In this document: positions 50,181 through 59,514 of the stretch, one piece after another
How positions within the stretch are numbered: the first letter of the stretch is position 1
Layout of the letters: every line of letters begins with the position of its first letter
Assembly (NCBI RefSeq): GCF_052118925.1
Contig: NZ_JBQKGG010000003.1
Span: 186,001 to 250,000, forward strand
Reading direction: 5' to 3'
DNA from: Lientehia sp934351765
GTDB taxonomy: Bacteria > Bacillota > Clostridia > Lachnospirales > Lachnospiraceae
Length of the DNA: 64,000 bases
Position numbers and translations under genes: made by a program
Notes under the pieces: generated by a model
What the model was told of the DNA's origin: nothing
Database searches by the model: none
Seen by the model: only the letters and a program-made list of their open reading frames with translations

Positions 50181-50651
50181 GTGCCTCGTAAAGGACATAC
50201 CCAGAAAAGAGATGTTTTAGCAGACCCGCTTTACAACAATAAGGTTGTTACAAAGCTGATCAACAATATCATGTTGGACGGCAAGAAGGGTGTTGCACAG
50301 AAGATTGTGTACGGCGCTTTTGAGCAGGTTGAGGAAAAGACCGGAAAGCCCGCACTGGAAGTTTTTGAAGCAGCAATGAACAATATCATGCCTGTACTGG
50401 AAGTAAAGGCAAAGCGTATCGGTGGTGCAACCTATCAGGTACCCATCGAGGTTAAGCCCGAAAGACGTCAGGCGCTGGCTCTGCGCTGGATCACTCTGTT
50501 CTCCCGTAAGAGAGGCGAGAAGACCCAGGAGGAGAGACTGGCAAACGAGCTTATGGATGCAGCAAACAACACTGGTGCAGCCGTAAAGAGAAAAGAAGAC
50601 ATGCACAAGATGGCAGAGGCCAACAAGGCGTTTGCACATTACAGATTCTAA
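50181..50651 (+). CDS. rpsG: 30S ribosomal protein S7
   Basis: S7 nucleates the 30S head. GTG 50181 behind GGAGGG gives 156 residues starting MPRKGHTQKRDVLADPLYNN, the usual length; an earlier in-frame GTG is not credible. The 147-bp spacer after rpsL contains no gene. In E. coli this interval holds an S7 regulatory site, but I see no clear equivalent here. Confidence 0.98.
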   Translation: MPRKGHTQKRDVLADPLYNNKVVTKLINNIMLDGKKGVAQKIVYGAFEQVEEKTGKPALEVFEAAMNNIMPVLEVKAKRIGGATYQVPIEVKPERRQALALRWITLFSRKRGEKTQEERLANELMDAANNTGAAVKRKEDMHKMAEANKAFAHYRF

Positions 50652-50666
50652 AAGGAGGGAAATCCC

Positions 50667-52784
50667 TTGGCTGGAAGAGAATATCCATTGGAGAGAACCA
50701 GGAACATTGGTATCATGGCTCATATCGATGCGGGTAAAACCACTCTTACAGAGCGTATCCTGTACTACACAGGCGTAAACTATAAGATCGGTGATACTCA
50801 CGAAGGTACAGCTACCATGGACTGGATGGAGCAGGAGCAGGAGAGAGGTATCACAATTACTTCCGCTGCAACCACCTGTCACTGGACTCTGGAAAAGGAA
50901 ACAAAACCGATGCCGGGCGCTCTGGAGCATCGTATCAATATCATTGATACCCCCGGACATGTTGACTTCACCGTTGAAGTTGAGCGTTCTCTGCGTGTAC
51001 TGGATGGTGCCGTAGGTGTGTTCTGTGCAAAGGGCGGTGTTGAACCTCAGTCAGAAACTGTATGGCGCCAGGCCGATAAATACAACGTTCCCAGAATCGC
51101 ATTCATCAACAAGATGGATATCCTGGGTGCAAACTTCTACAATGCAGTAGATATGATCAAGACCCGTCTTGGTCACAATGCAGTACCTGTTCAGCTTCCG
51201 ATCGGCAAGGAGGATGACTTCAAGGGCGTCATCGATCTGTTCGAGATGCAGTCCTACATCTATGAAGATGAGAAGGGCGATAAGATCTCTCTGGAGCCCA
51301 TTCCGGACGATATGAAGGAACAGGCAGAAGAATACAGAACTGCCATGATCGAAGCAATCTGTGAAACAGATGACGATCTGATGATGCAGTATCTGGATGG
51401 TGATGAGCCCTCCACAGAAGACCTGAAGAAGGCTCTGAGAAAGGCTACCATCTCCGTAGAAATCATTCCGGTACTCTGCGGTACCGCATACCGCAACAAG
51501 GGTGTTCAGAAGCTTCTGGATGCAGTTGTTGAGTATATGCCCGCACCTACCGATATCCCCTCCATCAAGGGAACCGACATGGACGGCAATGAGGTTGTAA
51601 GACATTCTTCTGATGAAGAACCCTTCTCCGCACTTGCGTTCAAGATCATGGCAGATCCCTTCGTTGGAAAACTGGCATTCTTCCGTGTTTACTCCGGAAC
51701 CATGAATGCAGGCTCTTATGTGCTGAATGCAACAAAGGGCAAGAAGGAGCGTGTTGGCCGTATCCTTCAGATGCACGCAAACAAGAGAATGGAGCTTGAC
51801 AAGGTTTACTCCGGCGATATCGCTGCAGCAGTAGGCTTCAAGTTCACCTCCACCGGTGATACCATCTGCGACGAGCAGCATCCGGTAATCCTGGAGTCCA
51901 TGGAGTTCCCTGAACCCGTTATCGATATCGCAATCGAGCCTAAGACAAAGGCCGGACAGGACAAGATGGGCGAGGCTCTTGCAAAGCTGGCAGAAGAGGA
52001 TCCTACGTTCCGTGTTTCCACCAATAAGGAAACAGGACAGACCATCATCGCCGGTATGGGTGAGCTTCATCTGGAGATCATCGTTGACCGTCTCCTTCGT
52101 GAATTCAAGGTAGAGGCAAACGTTGGTAAGCCCCAGGTTGCTTATAAGGAAACCATCACAAAGAGTGTTGACGTTGACAGCAAGTATGCAAAGCAGTCCG
52201 GTGGACGTGGTCAGTACGGTCACTGTAAGGTACGCTTTGAGCCCATGGATGCAAACGCTGAGAAGACTTACGAGTTTGTTTCCGAGGTTGTCGGCGGTGC
52301 AATCCCGAAGGAATATATCCCTGCAGTAGATGCCGGTATCCAGGAAGCAATGAAGTCCGGTATCCTGGGCGGATTTGAAGTACTCGGTGTAAGAGCTGTC
52401 TGCTACGATGGTTCCTATCATGAAGTCGACTCTTCCGAAATGGCATTCAAGATTGCCGGATCCATGGCATTCAAGGACGCTATGGCAAAGGGCGGCGCAA
52501 CACTCCTTGAGCCGATCATGAGAGTCGAGGTAACAACTCCCGAGGATTACATGGGTGATGTTATCGGCGATATCAACTCCCGCCGCGGACGTATCGAAGC
52601 ATTTGAGGATGTAAACGGATCCAAGCTGATCAAGGGTTATGTTCCGCTGTCCGAGATGTTCGGATACGCAACAGACCTTCGTTCCAAGACTCAGGGCCGT
52701 GCGGCATACTCCATGTTCTTCGATAAATACGAGCCCGTACCGAAGAGCGTACAGGAGAAAGTTCTTGCTGAAAGAGCGAAATAA
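50667..52784 (+). CDS. fusA: Elongation factor G
   Basis: This GTPase moves tRNA and mRNA during translocation. The 705 residues start at TTG 50667 behind AAAGGAGG. GTPase motifs are AHIDAGKTT, IDTPGHVDFT and AFINKMD; domain IV has GRGQYGHCKVRFEP near residue 510. The full length matches bacterial EF-G. Third gene of the str operon. Confidence 0.98.
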   Translation: MAGREYPLERTRNIGIMAHIDAGKTTLTERILYYTGVNYKIGDTHEGTATMDWMEQEQERGITITSAATTCHWTLEKETKPMPGALEHRINIIDTPGHVDFTVEVERSLRVLDGAVGVFCAKGGVEPQSETVWRQADKYNVPRIAFINKMDILGANFYNAVDMIKTRLGHNAVPVQLPIGKEDDFKGVIDLFEMQSYIYEDEKGDKISLEPIPDDMKEQAEEYRTAMIEAICETDDDLMMQYLDGDEPSTEDLKKALRKATISVEIIPVLCGTAYRNKGVQKLLDAVVEYMPAPTDIPSIKGTDMDGNEVVRHSSDEEPFSALAFKIMADPFVGKLAFFRVYSGTMNAGSYVLNATKGKKERVGRILQMHANKRMELDKVYSGDIAAAVGFKFTSTGDTICDEQHPVILESMEFPEPVIDIAIEPKTKAGQDKMGEALAKLAEEDPTFRVSTNKETGQTIIAGMGELHLEIIVDRLLREFKVEANVGKPQVAYKETITKSVDVDSKYAKQSGGRGQYGHCKVRFEPMDANAEKTYEFVSEVVGGAIPKEYIPAVDAGIQEAMKSGILGGFEVLGVRAVCYDGSYHEVDSSEMAFKIAGSMAFKDAMAKGGATLLEPIMRVEVTTPEDYMGDVIGDINSRRGRIEAFEDVNGSKLIKGYVPLSEMFGYATDLRSKTQGRAAYSMFFDKYEPVPKSVQEKVLAERAK

Positions 52785-52787
52785 GGC

Positions 52788-52816
52788 TTGAAAAAGCGTT
52801 TGTTATGCAATATAAT
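52788..52816 (+). promoter_or_regulatory. Promoter for tuf
   Basis: TTGAAA (52788-52793) and TATAAT (52811-52816) with a 17-bp spacer begin 4 bp after the fusA stop. tuf therefore has its own strong promoter in addition to readthrough. Confidence 0.75.
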
Positions 52817-52889
52817 GTTATTCAGTGTGAAACGCTGAAACGTAAATAATTGAAGCCCGCCAGGGCAAATATTAAGGAGGACTTTTAAA

Positions 52890-54077
52890 ATGGCTAAAGC
52901 TAAATTTGACAGATCTAAGCCCCATTGTAACATCGGTACAATCGGACATGTAGACCATGGTAAAACTACTCTGACTGCTGCAATCACCAAGGTTCTGGCA
53001 GAGAGAGTTCCTGGTAATGAGAAGGTAGATTTCGAGAACATCGATAAGGCTCCCGAAGAGAGAGAGCGTGGTATTACCATTTCTACCGCTCACGTTGAGT
53101 ATCAGACTGCTAAGAGACATTACGCTCACGTTGACTGCCCCGGACATGCTGACTATGTAAAGAACATGATCACCGGTGCTGCTCAGATGGATGGCGCTAT
53201 CCTCGTAGTTGCTGCTACCGATGGTGTTATGGCTCAGACAAAGGAGCATATCCTTCTGTCCCGTCAGGTAGGTGTACCTTACATCGTAGTATTCCTGAAC
53301 AAGTGCGATATGGTAGATGACGAAGAGCTGATCGAGCTGGTAGAGATGGAAGTTACCGAGCAGCTTGAAGAGTACGGCTTCAATGACTGCCCGATCGTTA
53401 AGGGTTCCGCTCTGAAGGCTCTGGAAGATCCCATGGGACCTTGGGGAGACAAGATCATGGAGCTGATGGACACTGTAGATTCCTACATTCCCGATCCTCA
53501 GCGTGATACTGACAAGCCTTTCCTGATGCCTGTAGAGGATATCTTCTCCATCACCGGTCGTGGTACTGTTGCAACCGGTAGAGTAGAGCGTGGTGTGATC
53601 CATGTATCTGATGAAGTTGAAATCGTTGGTATTAAGGAAGAGACCCGTAAGGTAGTTGTTACCGGTGTTGAGATGTTCCACAAGCTGCTTGACGAAGGCC
53701 AGGCTGGTGATAACATCGGTGCTCTGCTCCGTGGTGTTCAGAGAAATGAAATCGAAAGAGGACAGGTTCTGGCTAAGCCCGGTACTGTTACCTGCCATAA
53801 GAAGTTTACCGCTCAGGTATACGTTCTTACCAAGGACGAGGGTGGCCGTCATACTCCTTTCTTCAACAACTACAGACCTCAGTTCTACTTCAGAACAACT
53901 GACGTAACCGGCGTTGTAAACCTTCCCGAAGGTACTGAGATGTGCATGCCTGGCGATAACGTAGAGATGACCATCGAGCTCATCCACCCCATCGCTATGG
54001 AGCAGGGTCTTACATTCGCTATCCGTGAGGGTGGCCGTACAGTAGGATCTGGCCGTGTTGCTTCTATCATCGAGTAA
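52890..54077 (+). CDS. tuf: Elongation factor Tu
   Basis: EF-Tu delivers aminoacyl-tRNA to the ribosome as a GTP complex. The 395 residues contain GHVDHGKTTLTAA, DCPGHADYVKNM and FLNKCDMVDDEEL. ATG 52890 follows AAGGAGGAC. Codon use is strongly biased, as in other highly expressed genes. A terminator follows, which separates it from the S10 operon. Confidence 0.98.
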   Translation: MAKAKFDRSKPHCNIGTIGHVDHGKTTLTAAITKVLAERVPGNEKVDFENIDKAPEERERGITISTAHVEYQTAKRHYAHVDCPGHADYVKNMITGAAQMDGAILVVAATDGVMAQTKEHILLSRQVGVPYIVVFLNKCDMVDDEELIELVEMEVTEQLEEYGFNDCPIVKGSALKALEDPMGPWGDKIMELMDTVDSYIPDPQRDTDKPFLMPVEDIFSITGRGTVATGRVERGVIHVSDEVEIVGIKEETRKVVVTGVEMFHKLLDEGQAGDNIGALLRGVQRNEIERGQVLAKPGTVTCHKKFTAQVYVLTKDEGGRHTPFFNNYRPQFYFRTTDVTGVVNLPEGTEMCMPGDNVEMTIELIHPIAMEQGLTFAIREGGRTVGSGRVASIIE

Positions 54078-54200
54078 TTTCGATAAGCAACGAGCAGTGC
54101 GAAGCCGAGAGTTGTGTTTGCTGGGAGCTTGCTCACAGTGAGGCAGCATTGCATATATAAAATAAACGTACCGAAAGGTGCATGTGCTCAAACGTAAGAT

Positions 54201-54233
54201 GCCCCGGAACCGAAAGGTTTCCGGGGTTTTTCT
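54201..54233 (+). terminator. Intrinsic terminator after tuf
   Basis: CCCCGGAA and TTCCGGGG form the stem with a CCGAAAGG centre, followed by TTTTTCT. The 54078-54180 stretch before it resembles the intergenic repeats seen near rpsH but holds no gene. Confidence 0.85.
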
Positions 54234-54259
54234 GTACTGAAAAAAATACAAAAAAAACC

Positions 54260-54288
54260 TTGCATTTTTGAAGAGGCTTGTGTATAAT
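54260..54288 (+). promoter_or_regulatory. Promoter of the S10 operon
   Basis: TTGCAT (54260-54265) and TATAAT (54283-54288) have a 17-bp spacer. About 235 nt of leader precede rpsJ. Confidence 0.8.
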
Positions 54289-54328
54289 ATATCATGCTGT
54301 GGCATGATAGCGATGAAGCGTGAGGTTG

Positions 54329-54529
54329 CTGCCCACTGTGGCAGGTTTTTCCGCGGAGCGAATGTCAAGTTAGGAAACTGGCGACAAGTCACTGTACAAA
54401 CAGAATCATCTACAACAGGTAAAGAAGTAGAAATGACGTGTGTAGGAATTGATGATACACACGGGAGAGTGTACAGTCACCGCTTGTCGTACTTACATTG
54501 AAAAGTGCGAAAAGGAGGCGACTTTTTTT
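54329..54529 (+). promoter_or_regulatory. Structured leader RNA of the S10 operon
   Basis: Four elements can be paired by eye. CTGCC/GGCAG (54329-54344) followed by GTTTTT is an attenuator-like hairpin. CGACAAG (54382-54388) with CTTGTCG (54483-54489) and ACTGTAC (54391-54397) with GTACAGT (54471-54477) form a long closing stem. Inside it are TCAT-CTAC/GTAG-ATGA (54406-54436) and GTGTGTA/TACACAC (54438-54462), which makes a three-way junction. Last, AAAAGT-CG/CG-ACTTTT (54501-54526) places the ribosome binding site AAGGAGG in its loop and ends in T7 next to the ATG. The leader is probably feedback-controlled by a ribosomal protein; in E. coli the S10 leader responds to L4. Confidence 0.65.
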
Positions 54530-54847
54530 ATGGCAAGTCAGGTAATGAGAATCACATTAAAGGCTTATGACCACCAGCTGGTAGATCAGTCCGCTGGTAA
54601 AATCATCGACACTGTAAAGAAAACCGGATCTCAGGTGAGCGGACCTGTGCCGCTGCCCACCAAGAAGGAGGTTGTAACAATCCTTCGTGCAGTCCACAAG
54701 TACAAGGATTCCAGAGAACAGTTCGAGCAGAGAACTCATAAGAGACTCATCGACATCACGGCTCCCACTCAGAAGACCGTAGATGCACTTTCCAGACTGG
54801 AAATGCCTGCCGGTGTTTACATCGACATCAAGATGAAAACAAAGTAA
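54530..54847 (+). CDS. rpsJ: 30S ribosomal protein S10
   Basis: S10 is a head protein of the small subunit, also known as NusE in antitermination. ATG 54530 gives 105 residues starting MASQVMRITLKAYDHQLVDQ; the in-frame upstream extension reads through the leader and is not coding. Conserved GPVPLPTKKEVVTILRA and THKRLIDI are present. First gene of the S10 operon. Confidence 0.98.
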   Translation: MASQVMRITLKAYDHQLVDQSAGKIIDTVKKTGSQVSGPVPLPTKKEVVTILRAVHKYKDSREQFEQRTHKRLIDITAPTQKTVDALSRLEMPAGVYIDIKMKTK

Positions 54848-54936
54848 TTCCATTAAGAAAATCCAGAATTGGTTTCGGCCTGTTCTAGGATGATTGCCCA
54901 GGTGGTAATCCGCTGTAGAATAACAGGAGGTAGAAA

Positions 54937-55569
54937 ATGAAGAAAGCGATTTTAGCGACAAAGGTTGGAATGACCCAGGTCTTCACAGAAGACGGCGCGC
55001 TCGTTCCTGTAACGGTTCTTCAGGCTGGTCCCTGCGTAGTAACTCAGGTGAAGACAGTTGAGAACGACGGTTACGCAGCAGTTCAGGTAGGTTTCGCAGA
55101 TAAGAGAGAGAAGCTTGTAAACAAGCCTCTGAAGGGCCACTTTGATAAGGCCGGCGTTTCCTATAAGAGATATATCAGAGAGTTCAGATTTGAGAACGCA
55201 GCTGACTACAAGCTGGCTGACGAGATCAAGGCTGATATCTTCGCAGCAGGCGACAAGGTAGACGCAACCGCGATCTCCAAAGGTAAAGGCTTCCAGGGCG
55301 CCATCAAGCGTCACGGACAGCACAGAGGACCTATGGCTCACGGTTCCAAGTTCCATCGTCATGCAGGTTCCAACGGCGCTGCATCTGATCCCAGCAAGGT
55401 ATTCAAGGGAAAGAAGATGCCCGGTCAGATGGGTAACAAGAAGATCACGATCCAGAATCTTGAGATTGTACGCGTAGATGCTGAAAACAATCTGCTTCTG
55501 GTAAAGGGCGCTGTACCCGGACCGAAGAAGTGCATGGTAACCATTAAGGAAACTGTAAAGACGGTTTAA
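54937..55569 (+). CDS. rplC: 50S ribosomal protein L3
   Basis: An early assembly protein near the peptidyl-transferase centre. The 210 residues begin MKKAILATKVGMTQVFTEDG, with the extension GKGFQGAIKRHGQHRGPMAHG that reaches 23S rRNA. ATG 54937 follows AGGAGGTAG. Confidence 0.98.
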   Translation: MKKAILATKVGMTQVFTEDGALVPVTVLQAGPCVVTQVKTVENDGYAAVQVGFADKREKLVNKPLKGHFDKAGVSYKRYIREFRFENAADYKLADEIKADIFAAGDKVDATAISKGKGFQGAIKRHGQHRGPMAHGSKFHRHAGSNGAASDPSKVFKGKKMPGQMGNKKITIQNLEIVRVDAENNLLLVKGAVPGPKKCMVTIKETVKTV

Positions 55570-55599
55570 GGTTTATACTTGGAAAGGAGGAACACACAG

Positions 55600-56220
55600 A
55601 TGGCAAACGTATCTGTTTACAATATGGAAGGCAAAGAAGTTGGTACTTTAGAGCTGAATGATGCCGTGTTCGGTGTAGAAGTAAACGAGCACCTGGTACA
55701 CCTGGCTGTAGTTAGCCAGCTTGCAAACAATCGTCAGGGAACACAGAGTGCCAAGACACGCTCTGAAGTAAGCGGCGGTGGAAAGAAGCCCTGGAGACAG
55801 AAGGGAACCGGTCATGCAAGACAGGGTTCAACAAGAGCTCCCCAGTGGACCGGCGGCGGAATGGTATTTGCTGTAAAGCCCAGAGAGTACACAATCAAGT
55901 TAAATAAGAAGGAAAGAAGACTGGCGCTCAAGTCTGCCCTGACTTCCAGAGTAGCTGAGAACAAGTTCATCGTTCTCGATGAGCTGAAGCTTGATGAGAT
56001 CAAAACAAAGGCAATGAAGAACGTTCTTGACAACGTAAAGGCTCCCAAGGCTCTCGTTGTTATGGCTGAGAAGAACGAGAACGTGATCAAGTCCGCTAAC
56101 AACCTTGAAGGTGTTAAGACTGCTCTTGTTTCCACCATCAATGTATATGATATCCTGAAATACAACACAGTCGTTACCACAAAGGCTGCTGTTGCAGCAA
56201 TTGAGGAGGTATACGCATAA
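55600..56220 (+). CDS. rplD: 50S ribosomal protein L4
   Basis: L4 lines the exit tunnel and is the classical regulator of S10 operons in proteobacteria. ATG 55600 behind AAAGGAGG gives 206 residues starting MANVSVYNMEGKEVG. The loop KKPWRQKGTGHARQGSTRAP, where macrolide resistance changes occur in other species, reads wild-type. The stop codon overlaps the rplW start. Confidence 0.98.
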   Translation: MANVSVYNMEGKEVGTLELNDAVFGVEVNEHLVHLAVVSQLANNRQGTQSAKTRSEVSGGGKKPWRQKGTGHARQGSTRAPQWTGGGMVFAVKPREYTIKLNKKERRLALKSALTSRVAENKFIVLDELKLDEIKTKAMKNVLDNVKAPKALVVMAEKNENVIKSANNLEGVKTALVSTINVYDILKYNTVVTTKAAVAAIEEVYA

Positions 56221-56519
56221 TGGCAGATATTAAGTATTATGACGTGATCTTAAAACCCGTCGTTACAGAGAAGTCCATGAACCAGATGGCTGAGAAGAAG
56301 TACACATTCCTGGTGCATGTAGATGCTAACAAGTCCATGATCAAAGAAGCAGTTGAGAAGATGTTTGCAGGAACCAAGGTTGAGTCCGTAAACACCATGA
56401 ACTGCGAAGGCAAAGAGCGCAGAAGAGGCCGTACATCCGGCAAGACTGCTGCAACAAAGAAAGCAATCGTTAAGCTGACTGCTGACAGTGCAGATATCGA
56501 GATCTTCGAGGGACTGTAA
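56220..56519 (+). CDS. rplW: 50S ribosomal protein L23
   Basis: L23 sits at the tunnel exit and binds signal recognition particle and trigger factor. The 99 residues contain VILKPVVTEKSMNQMAEKKY and CEGKERRRGRTSGK. The start overlaps the L4 stop codon (TAATG), so translation is coupled. Confidence 0.98.
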   Translation: MADIKYYDVILKPVVTEKSMNQMAEKKYTFLVHVDANKSMIKEAVEKMFAGTKVESVNTMNCEGKERRRGRTSGKTAATKKAIVKLTADSADIEIFEGL

Positions 56520-56631
56520 GACGAAAGCAGCTTGGCGAATCCATCCGCAGCGTTTGAAATAACTATACGGCGAACGTTATGCCGTGACAAAACACACTCG
56601 AGAGAGTTGTACAGTAGAAAGGAGAAAGGAA

Positions 56632-57474
56632 ATGGGAATTAAAACATATAATCCCTATACACCTTCCAGAAGAAACATGACCGGCTCTGATTTCTCTGAG
56701 ATCACAAAGAAGACTCCGGAGAAGTCCTTATTGGTTTCTCTGAATAAGAATTCCGGTCGTAATAATCAGGGTAAGATCACTGTGAGACACCGTGGAGGCG
56801 GCTCCAGAAAGAAATACAGAATCATCGACTTCAAGAGAAGAAAAGACAATATCCCCGCAACTGTAATCGGCATCGAATACGATCCCAACAGAAGCGCAAA
56901 CATCGCTCTGATCTGCTACGCAGACGGCGAGAAGGCATATATCCTGGCACCTGAAGGACTGAAGGACGGAATGAAGGTTATGAGCGGTTCCGAAGCAGAA
57001 GCTAAGATCGGCAACTGCATGGAGCTGAAGGACATCCCGATCGGTACTCAGGTACACAACATCGAGCTGTACCCCGGTGCAGGCGGACAGATGGTTCGTT
57101 CTGCCGGCGTAAGCGCACAGCTCATGGCAAAGGAAGGCAAGTACGCAACACTCCGACTTCCCTCCGGTGAAATGAGAATGGTACCCATCATCTGCCGCGC
57201 AACCATCGGTGTCGTAGGCAATGGCGAGCATTCCCTGATTAACATTGGTAAAGCAGGACGTAAGCGCAACATGGGCATCCGTCCCACAGTCCGCGGTTCT
57301 GTTATGAACCCCAACGACCATCCTCATGGCGGTGGTGAAGGTAAGGCTGGTATCGGTCGTCCCGGTCCCTGCACTCCTTGGGGCAAGCCTGCTCTGGGTC
57401 TCAAGACCAGAAAGAAGAATAAGCAGTCCAACAAGTTAATCGTAAGACGTCGCGATGGCAAGACCATTAAGTAA
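56632..57474 (+). CDS. rplB: 50S ribosomal protein L2
   Basis: L2 is needed for subunit association and peptidyl transfer. ATG 56632 behind AAGGAGAAAGG gives 280 residues starting MGIKTYNPYTPSRRNMTGSD. The conserved histidine segment NPNDHPHGGGEGKAGIGRPG is intact. The 112-bp spacer after rplW shows no gene. Confidence 0.98.
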   Translation: MGIKTYNPYTPSRRNMTGSDFSEITKKTPEKSLLVSLNKNSGRNNQGKITVRHRGGGSRKKYRIIDFKRRKDNIPATVIGIEYDPNRSANIALICYADGEKAYILAPEGLKDGMKVMSGSEAEAKIGNCMELKDIPIGTQVHNIELYPGAGGQMVRSAGVSAQLMAKEGKYATLRLPSGEMRMVPIICRATIGVVGNGEHSLINIGKAGRKRNMGIRPTVRGSVMNPNDHPHGGGEGKAGIGRPGPCTPWGKPALGLKTRKKNKQSNKLIVRRRDGKTIK

Positions 57475-57498
57475 TTCGGATAAGAAGGAGGTAAACCA

Positions 57499-57777
57499 AT
57501 GGCACGTTCATTGAAAAAAGGACCGTTTGCAGATGCTCATTTATTAAAGAAGGTAGATGAGATGAACGCAGCAGGACAGAAGCAGGTTATTAAGACCTGG
57601 TCCCGCCGTTCCACTATTTTCCCGCAGATGGTTGGACATACAATCGCAGTACACGACGGCAGAAAGCATGTTCCGGTATATGTTACTGAGGACATGGTAG
57701 GCCATAAGCTTGGCGAATTCGTTGCAACCAGAACCTACAGAGGTCACGGCAAAGACGAGAAGAAGAGCAAGCGCTAA
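57499..57777 (+). CDS. rpsS: 30S ribosomal protein S19
   Basis: The 92-residue head protein starts MARSLKKGPFADAHLLKKVD and includes TWSRRSTIFPQMVGHTIAVH. ATG 57499 follows AAGGAGG, 24 bp after rplB. Confidence 0.98.
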   Translation: MARSLKKGPFADAHLLKKVDEMNAAGQKQVIKTWSRRSTIFPQMVGHTIAVHDGRKHVPVYVTEDMVGHKLGEFVATRTYRGHGKDEKKSKR

Positions 57778-57806
57778 TCGGGAAATAGAGAAAGGAGGTT
57801 TTATCC

Positions 57807-58193
57807 ATGGCTAAGGGACATAGAAGCCAGATTAAAAGACAGAGAAACGAGAACAAAGATACAAGACCTTCAGCAACACTGTCTTACGCAAGAGTATCTG
57901 TTCAGAAGGCATGCTTCGTATTAGATGCCATCAGAGGCAAAGACTTAAATACTGCAATCGGTATTGTTACCTACAATCCCAGATATGCTTCTACTTTAAT
58001 CAAGAAATTACTGGAATCTGCAAGAGCAAATGCAGAGAACAACAATGGTATGAACCCCGACAATCTTTTTGTTGAGGAGTGCTACGCAAACAAGGGGCCG
58101 ACCATGAAGAGAATCAAACCGAGGGCAAAGGGCAGTGCTTACAGAATCGAGAAGAGAATGAGCCACATCACTGTTGTGCTGAATGAGAGATAA
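57807..58193 (+). CDS. rplV: 50S ribosomal protein L22
   Basis: The 128-residue protein forms part of the exit tunnel, with the hairpin PTMKRIKPRAKGSAYRIEKR near residues 94-113. ATG 57807 follows AAAGGAGG. The loop has no insertion. Confidence 0.98.
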   Translation: MAKGHRSQIKRQRNENKDTRPSATLSYARVSVQKACFVLDAIRGKDLNTAIGIVTYNPRYASTLIKKLLESARANAENNNGMNPDNLFVEECYANKGPTMKRIKPRAKGSAYRIEKRMSHITVVLNER

Positions 58194-58204
58194 GGAGGAC
58201 AATA

Positions 58205-58855
58205 ATGGGACAGAAAGTTAATCCTCATGGCTTAAGAGTCGGCGTGATTAAGGATTGGGACTCCAAGTGGTATGCGGAAGCTGACTTTGCCGACAACCTG
58301 GTTGAGGACCATAAGATCAGAGTATATCTGAAGAAGAAGTTATACAGCGCAGGCGTTTCCAAGATCGAAATCGAAAGAGCGTCTGACCGCGTTAAGGTTA
58401 TCATCTACACTGCAAAGCCCGGTATTGTAATCGGTAAGGGCGGTGCTGAGATCGAAAAGCTGAAGGCTCAGGTTCAGAAGATGACCGACAAGAAGCTTTT
58501 CATCGACATCAAGGAAGTTAAGAGACCCGATAAGGATGCACAGCTCGTTGCAGAGAGCATTGCTCTTCAGCTTGAGAACCGTATCTCCTTCCGTCGTGCT
58601 ATGAAGTCCACCATGAGCAGAACCATGAAGGCTGGCGCTCTTGGTATCAAGACCTGCGCTTCCGGCCGTCTGGGCGGTGCTGATATGGCACGTACCGAGT
58701 TCTACAGTGATGGAACCATCCCGCTGCAGACATTAAGAGCTGACATCGATTATGGCTTCGCTGAGGCAAATACCACATACGGCAAGGTTGGCGTAAAGGT
58801 ATGGATCTACAAAGGCGAGGTTCTTCCGGCTAAGAAGGAAGGAGGAGCTAAATAA
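58205..58855 (+). CDS. rpsC: 30S ribosomal protein S3
   Basis: S3 lies at the mRNA entry site. The 216 residues start MGQKVNPHGLRVGVIKDWDS, with a KH domain containing VIGKGGAEIEKL. The stop codon overlaps the rplP start. Ribosome binding site AAGGAGG. Confidence 0.98.
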   Translation: MGQKVNPHGLRVGVIKDWDSKWYAEADFADNLVEDHKIRVYLKKKLYSAGVSKIEIERASDRVKVIIYTAKPGIVIGKGGAEIEKLKAQVQKMTDKKLFIDIKEVKRPDKDAQLVAESIALQLENRISFRRAMKSTMSRTMKAGALGIKTCASGRLGGADMARTEFYSDGTIPLQTLRADIDYGFAEANTTYGKVGVKVWIYKGEVLPAKKEGGAK

Positions 58856-59292
58856 TGTTAATGCCCAAGAGAGTTAAACGTCGTAAACAGTTCCGCGGAA
58901 CCATGGCTGGAAAGGCCATGAGAGGCAACAGAATCAGCAATGGTGAGTTTGGTCTTGTTGCAACTGAGCCCGCATGGATCAGATCCAATCAGATCGAGGC
59001 TGCCCGTATTGCTATGACAAGATATATCAAGCGTGGCGGTAAGGTTTGGATCAAGATTTTCCCCGATAAGCCCGTAACTACGAAACCGGCTGAAACCCGT
59101 ATGGGTTCTGGTAAAGGATCTCTGGAATACTGGGTAGCAGTTGTTAAGCCCGGCCGTGTAATGTTTGAGATCGCAGGTGTACCCGAGGAAACAGCCAGAG
59201 AAGCATTACGTCTTGCTATGCACAAGCTGCCAGTAAAATGTAAAATCGTTTCTCGCGCAGACTTAGAAGGCGGTGATAACAGTGAAAATTAA
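58855..59292 (+). CDS. rplP: 50S ribosomal protein L16
   Basis: The 145-residue protein at the A-site side of the large subunit starts MLMPKRVKRRKQFRGTMAGK. It overlaps rpsC by one base and rpmC by 11 bases, so three genes are coupled. Confidence 0.98.
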   Translation: MLMPKRVKRRKQFRGTMAGKAMRGNRISNGEFGLVATEPAWIRSNQIEAARIAMTRYIKRGGKVWIKIFPDKPVTTKPAETRMGSGKGSLEYWVAVVKPGRVMFEIAGVPEETAREALRLAMHKLPVKCKIVSRADLEGGDNSEN

Positions 59293-59485
59293 TAAGTATG
59301 TAGAAGATTTGAAGACAAAATCAGCTGCAGAATTAAACGAAGAATTAGTAGCTGCTAAAAAGGAACTTTTCAACCTGAGATTTCAGAATGCAACCAACCA
59401 GCTGGATAACACAAGCAGAATCAAAGAGGTTCGCAAGAACATCGCCAGGATTCAGACCGTGATTACCGCAAAGGCTGCTGAGTAG
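59282..59485 (+). CDS. rpmC: 50S ribosomal protein L29
   Basis: The 67-residue helical protein near the tunnel exit starts at GTG 59282 behind GAAGGCGG. The in-frame GTG at 59273 is part of the site region and gives an atypical N-terminus. It includes ELFNLRFQNATNQLDNTSRI. Confidence 0.96.
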   Translation: MKINKYVEDLKTKSAAELNEELVAAKKELFNLRFQNATNQLDNTSRIKEVRKNIARIQTVITAKAAE

Positions 59486-59514
59486 TCATAAGCGCTATGA
59501 AAGGAGAAAAATCC

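Noticed and set aside
52872..54392. Long minus-strand open frame of about 506 codons opposite tuf
   Set aside because: It mirrors tuf codon bias, has no ribosome binding site and no recognisable motif. tuf is certain on the plus strand.
54268..54501. Plus-strand open frame in the rpsJ leader
   Set aside because: It starts inside the promoter region, has no ribosome binding site and overlaps paired RNA segments. A structured leader explains the sequence better.
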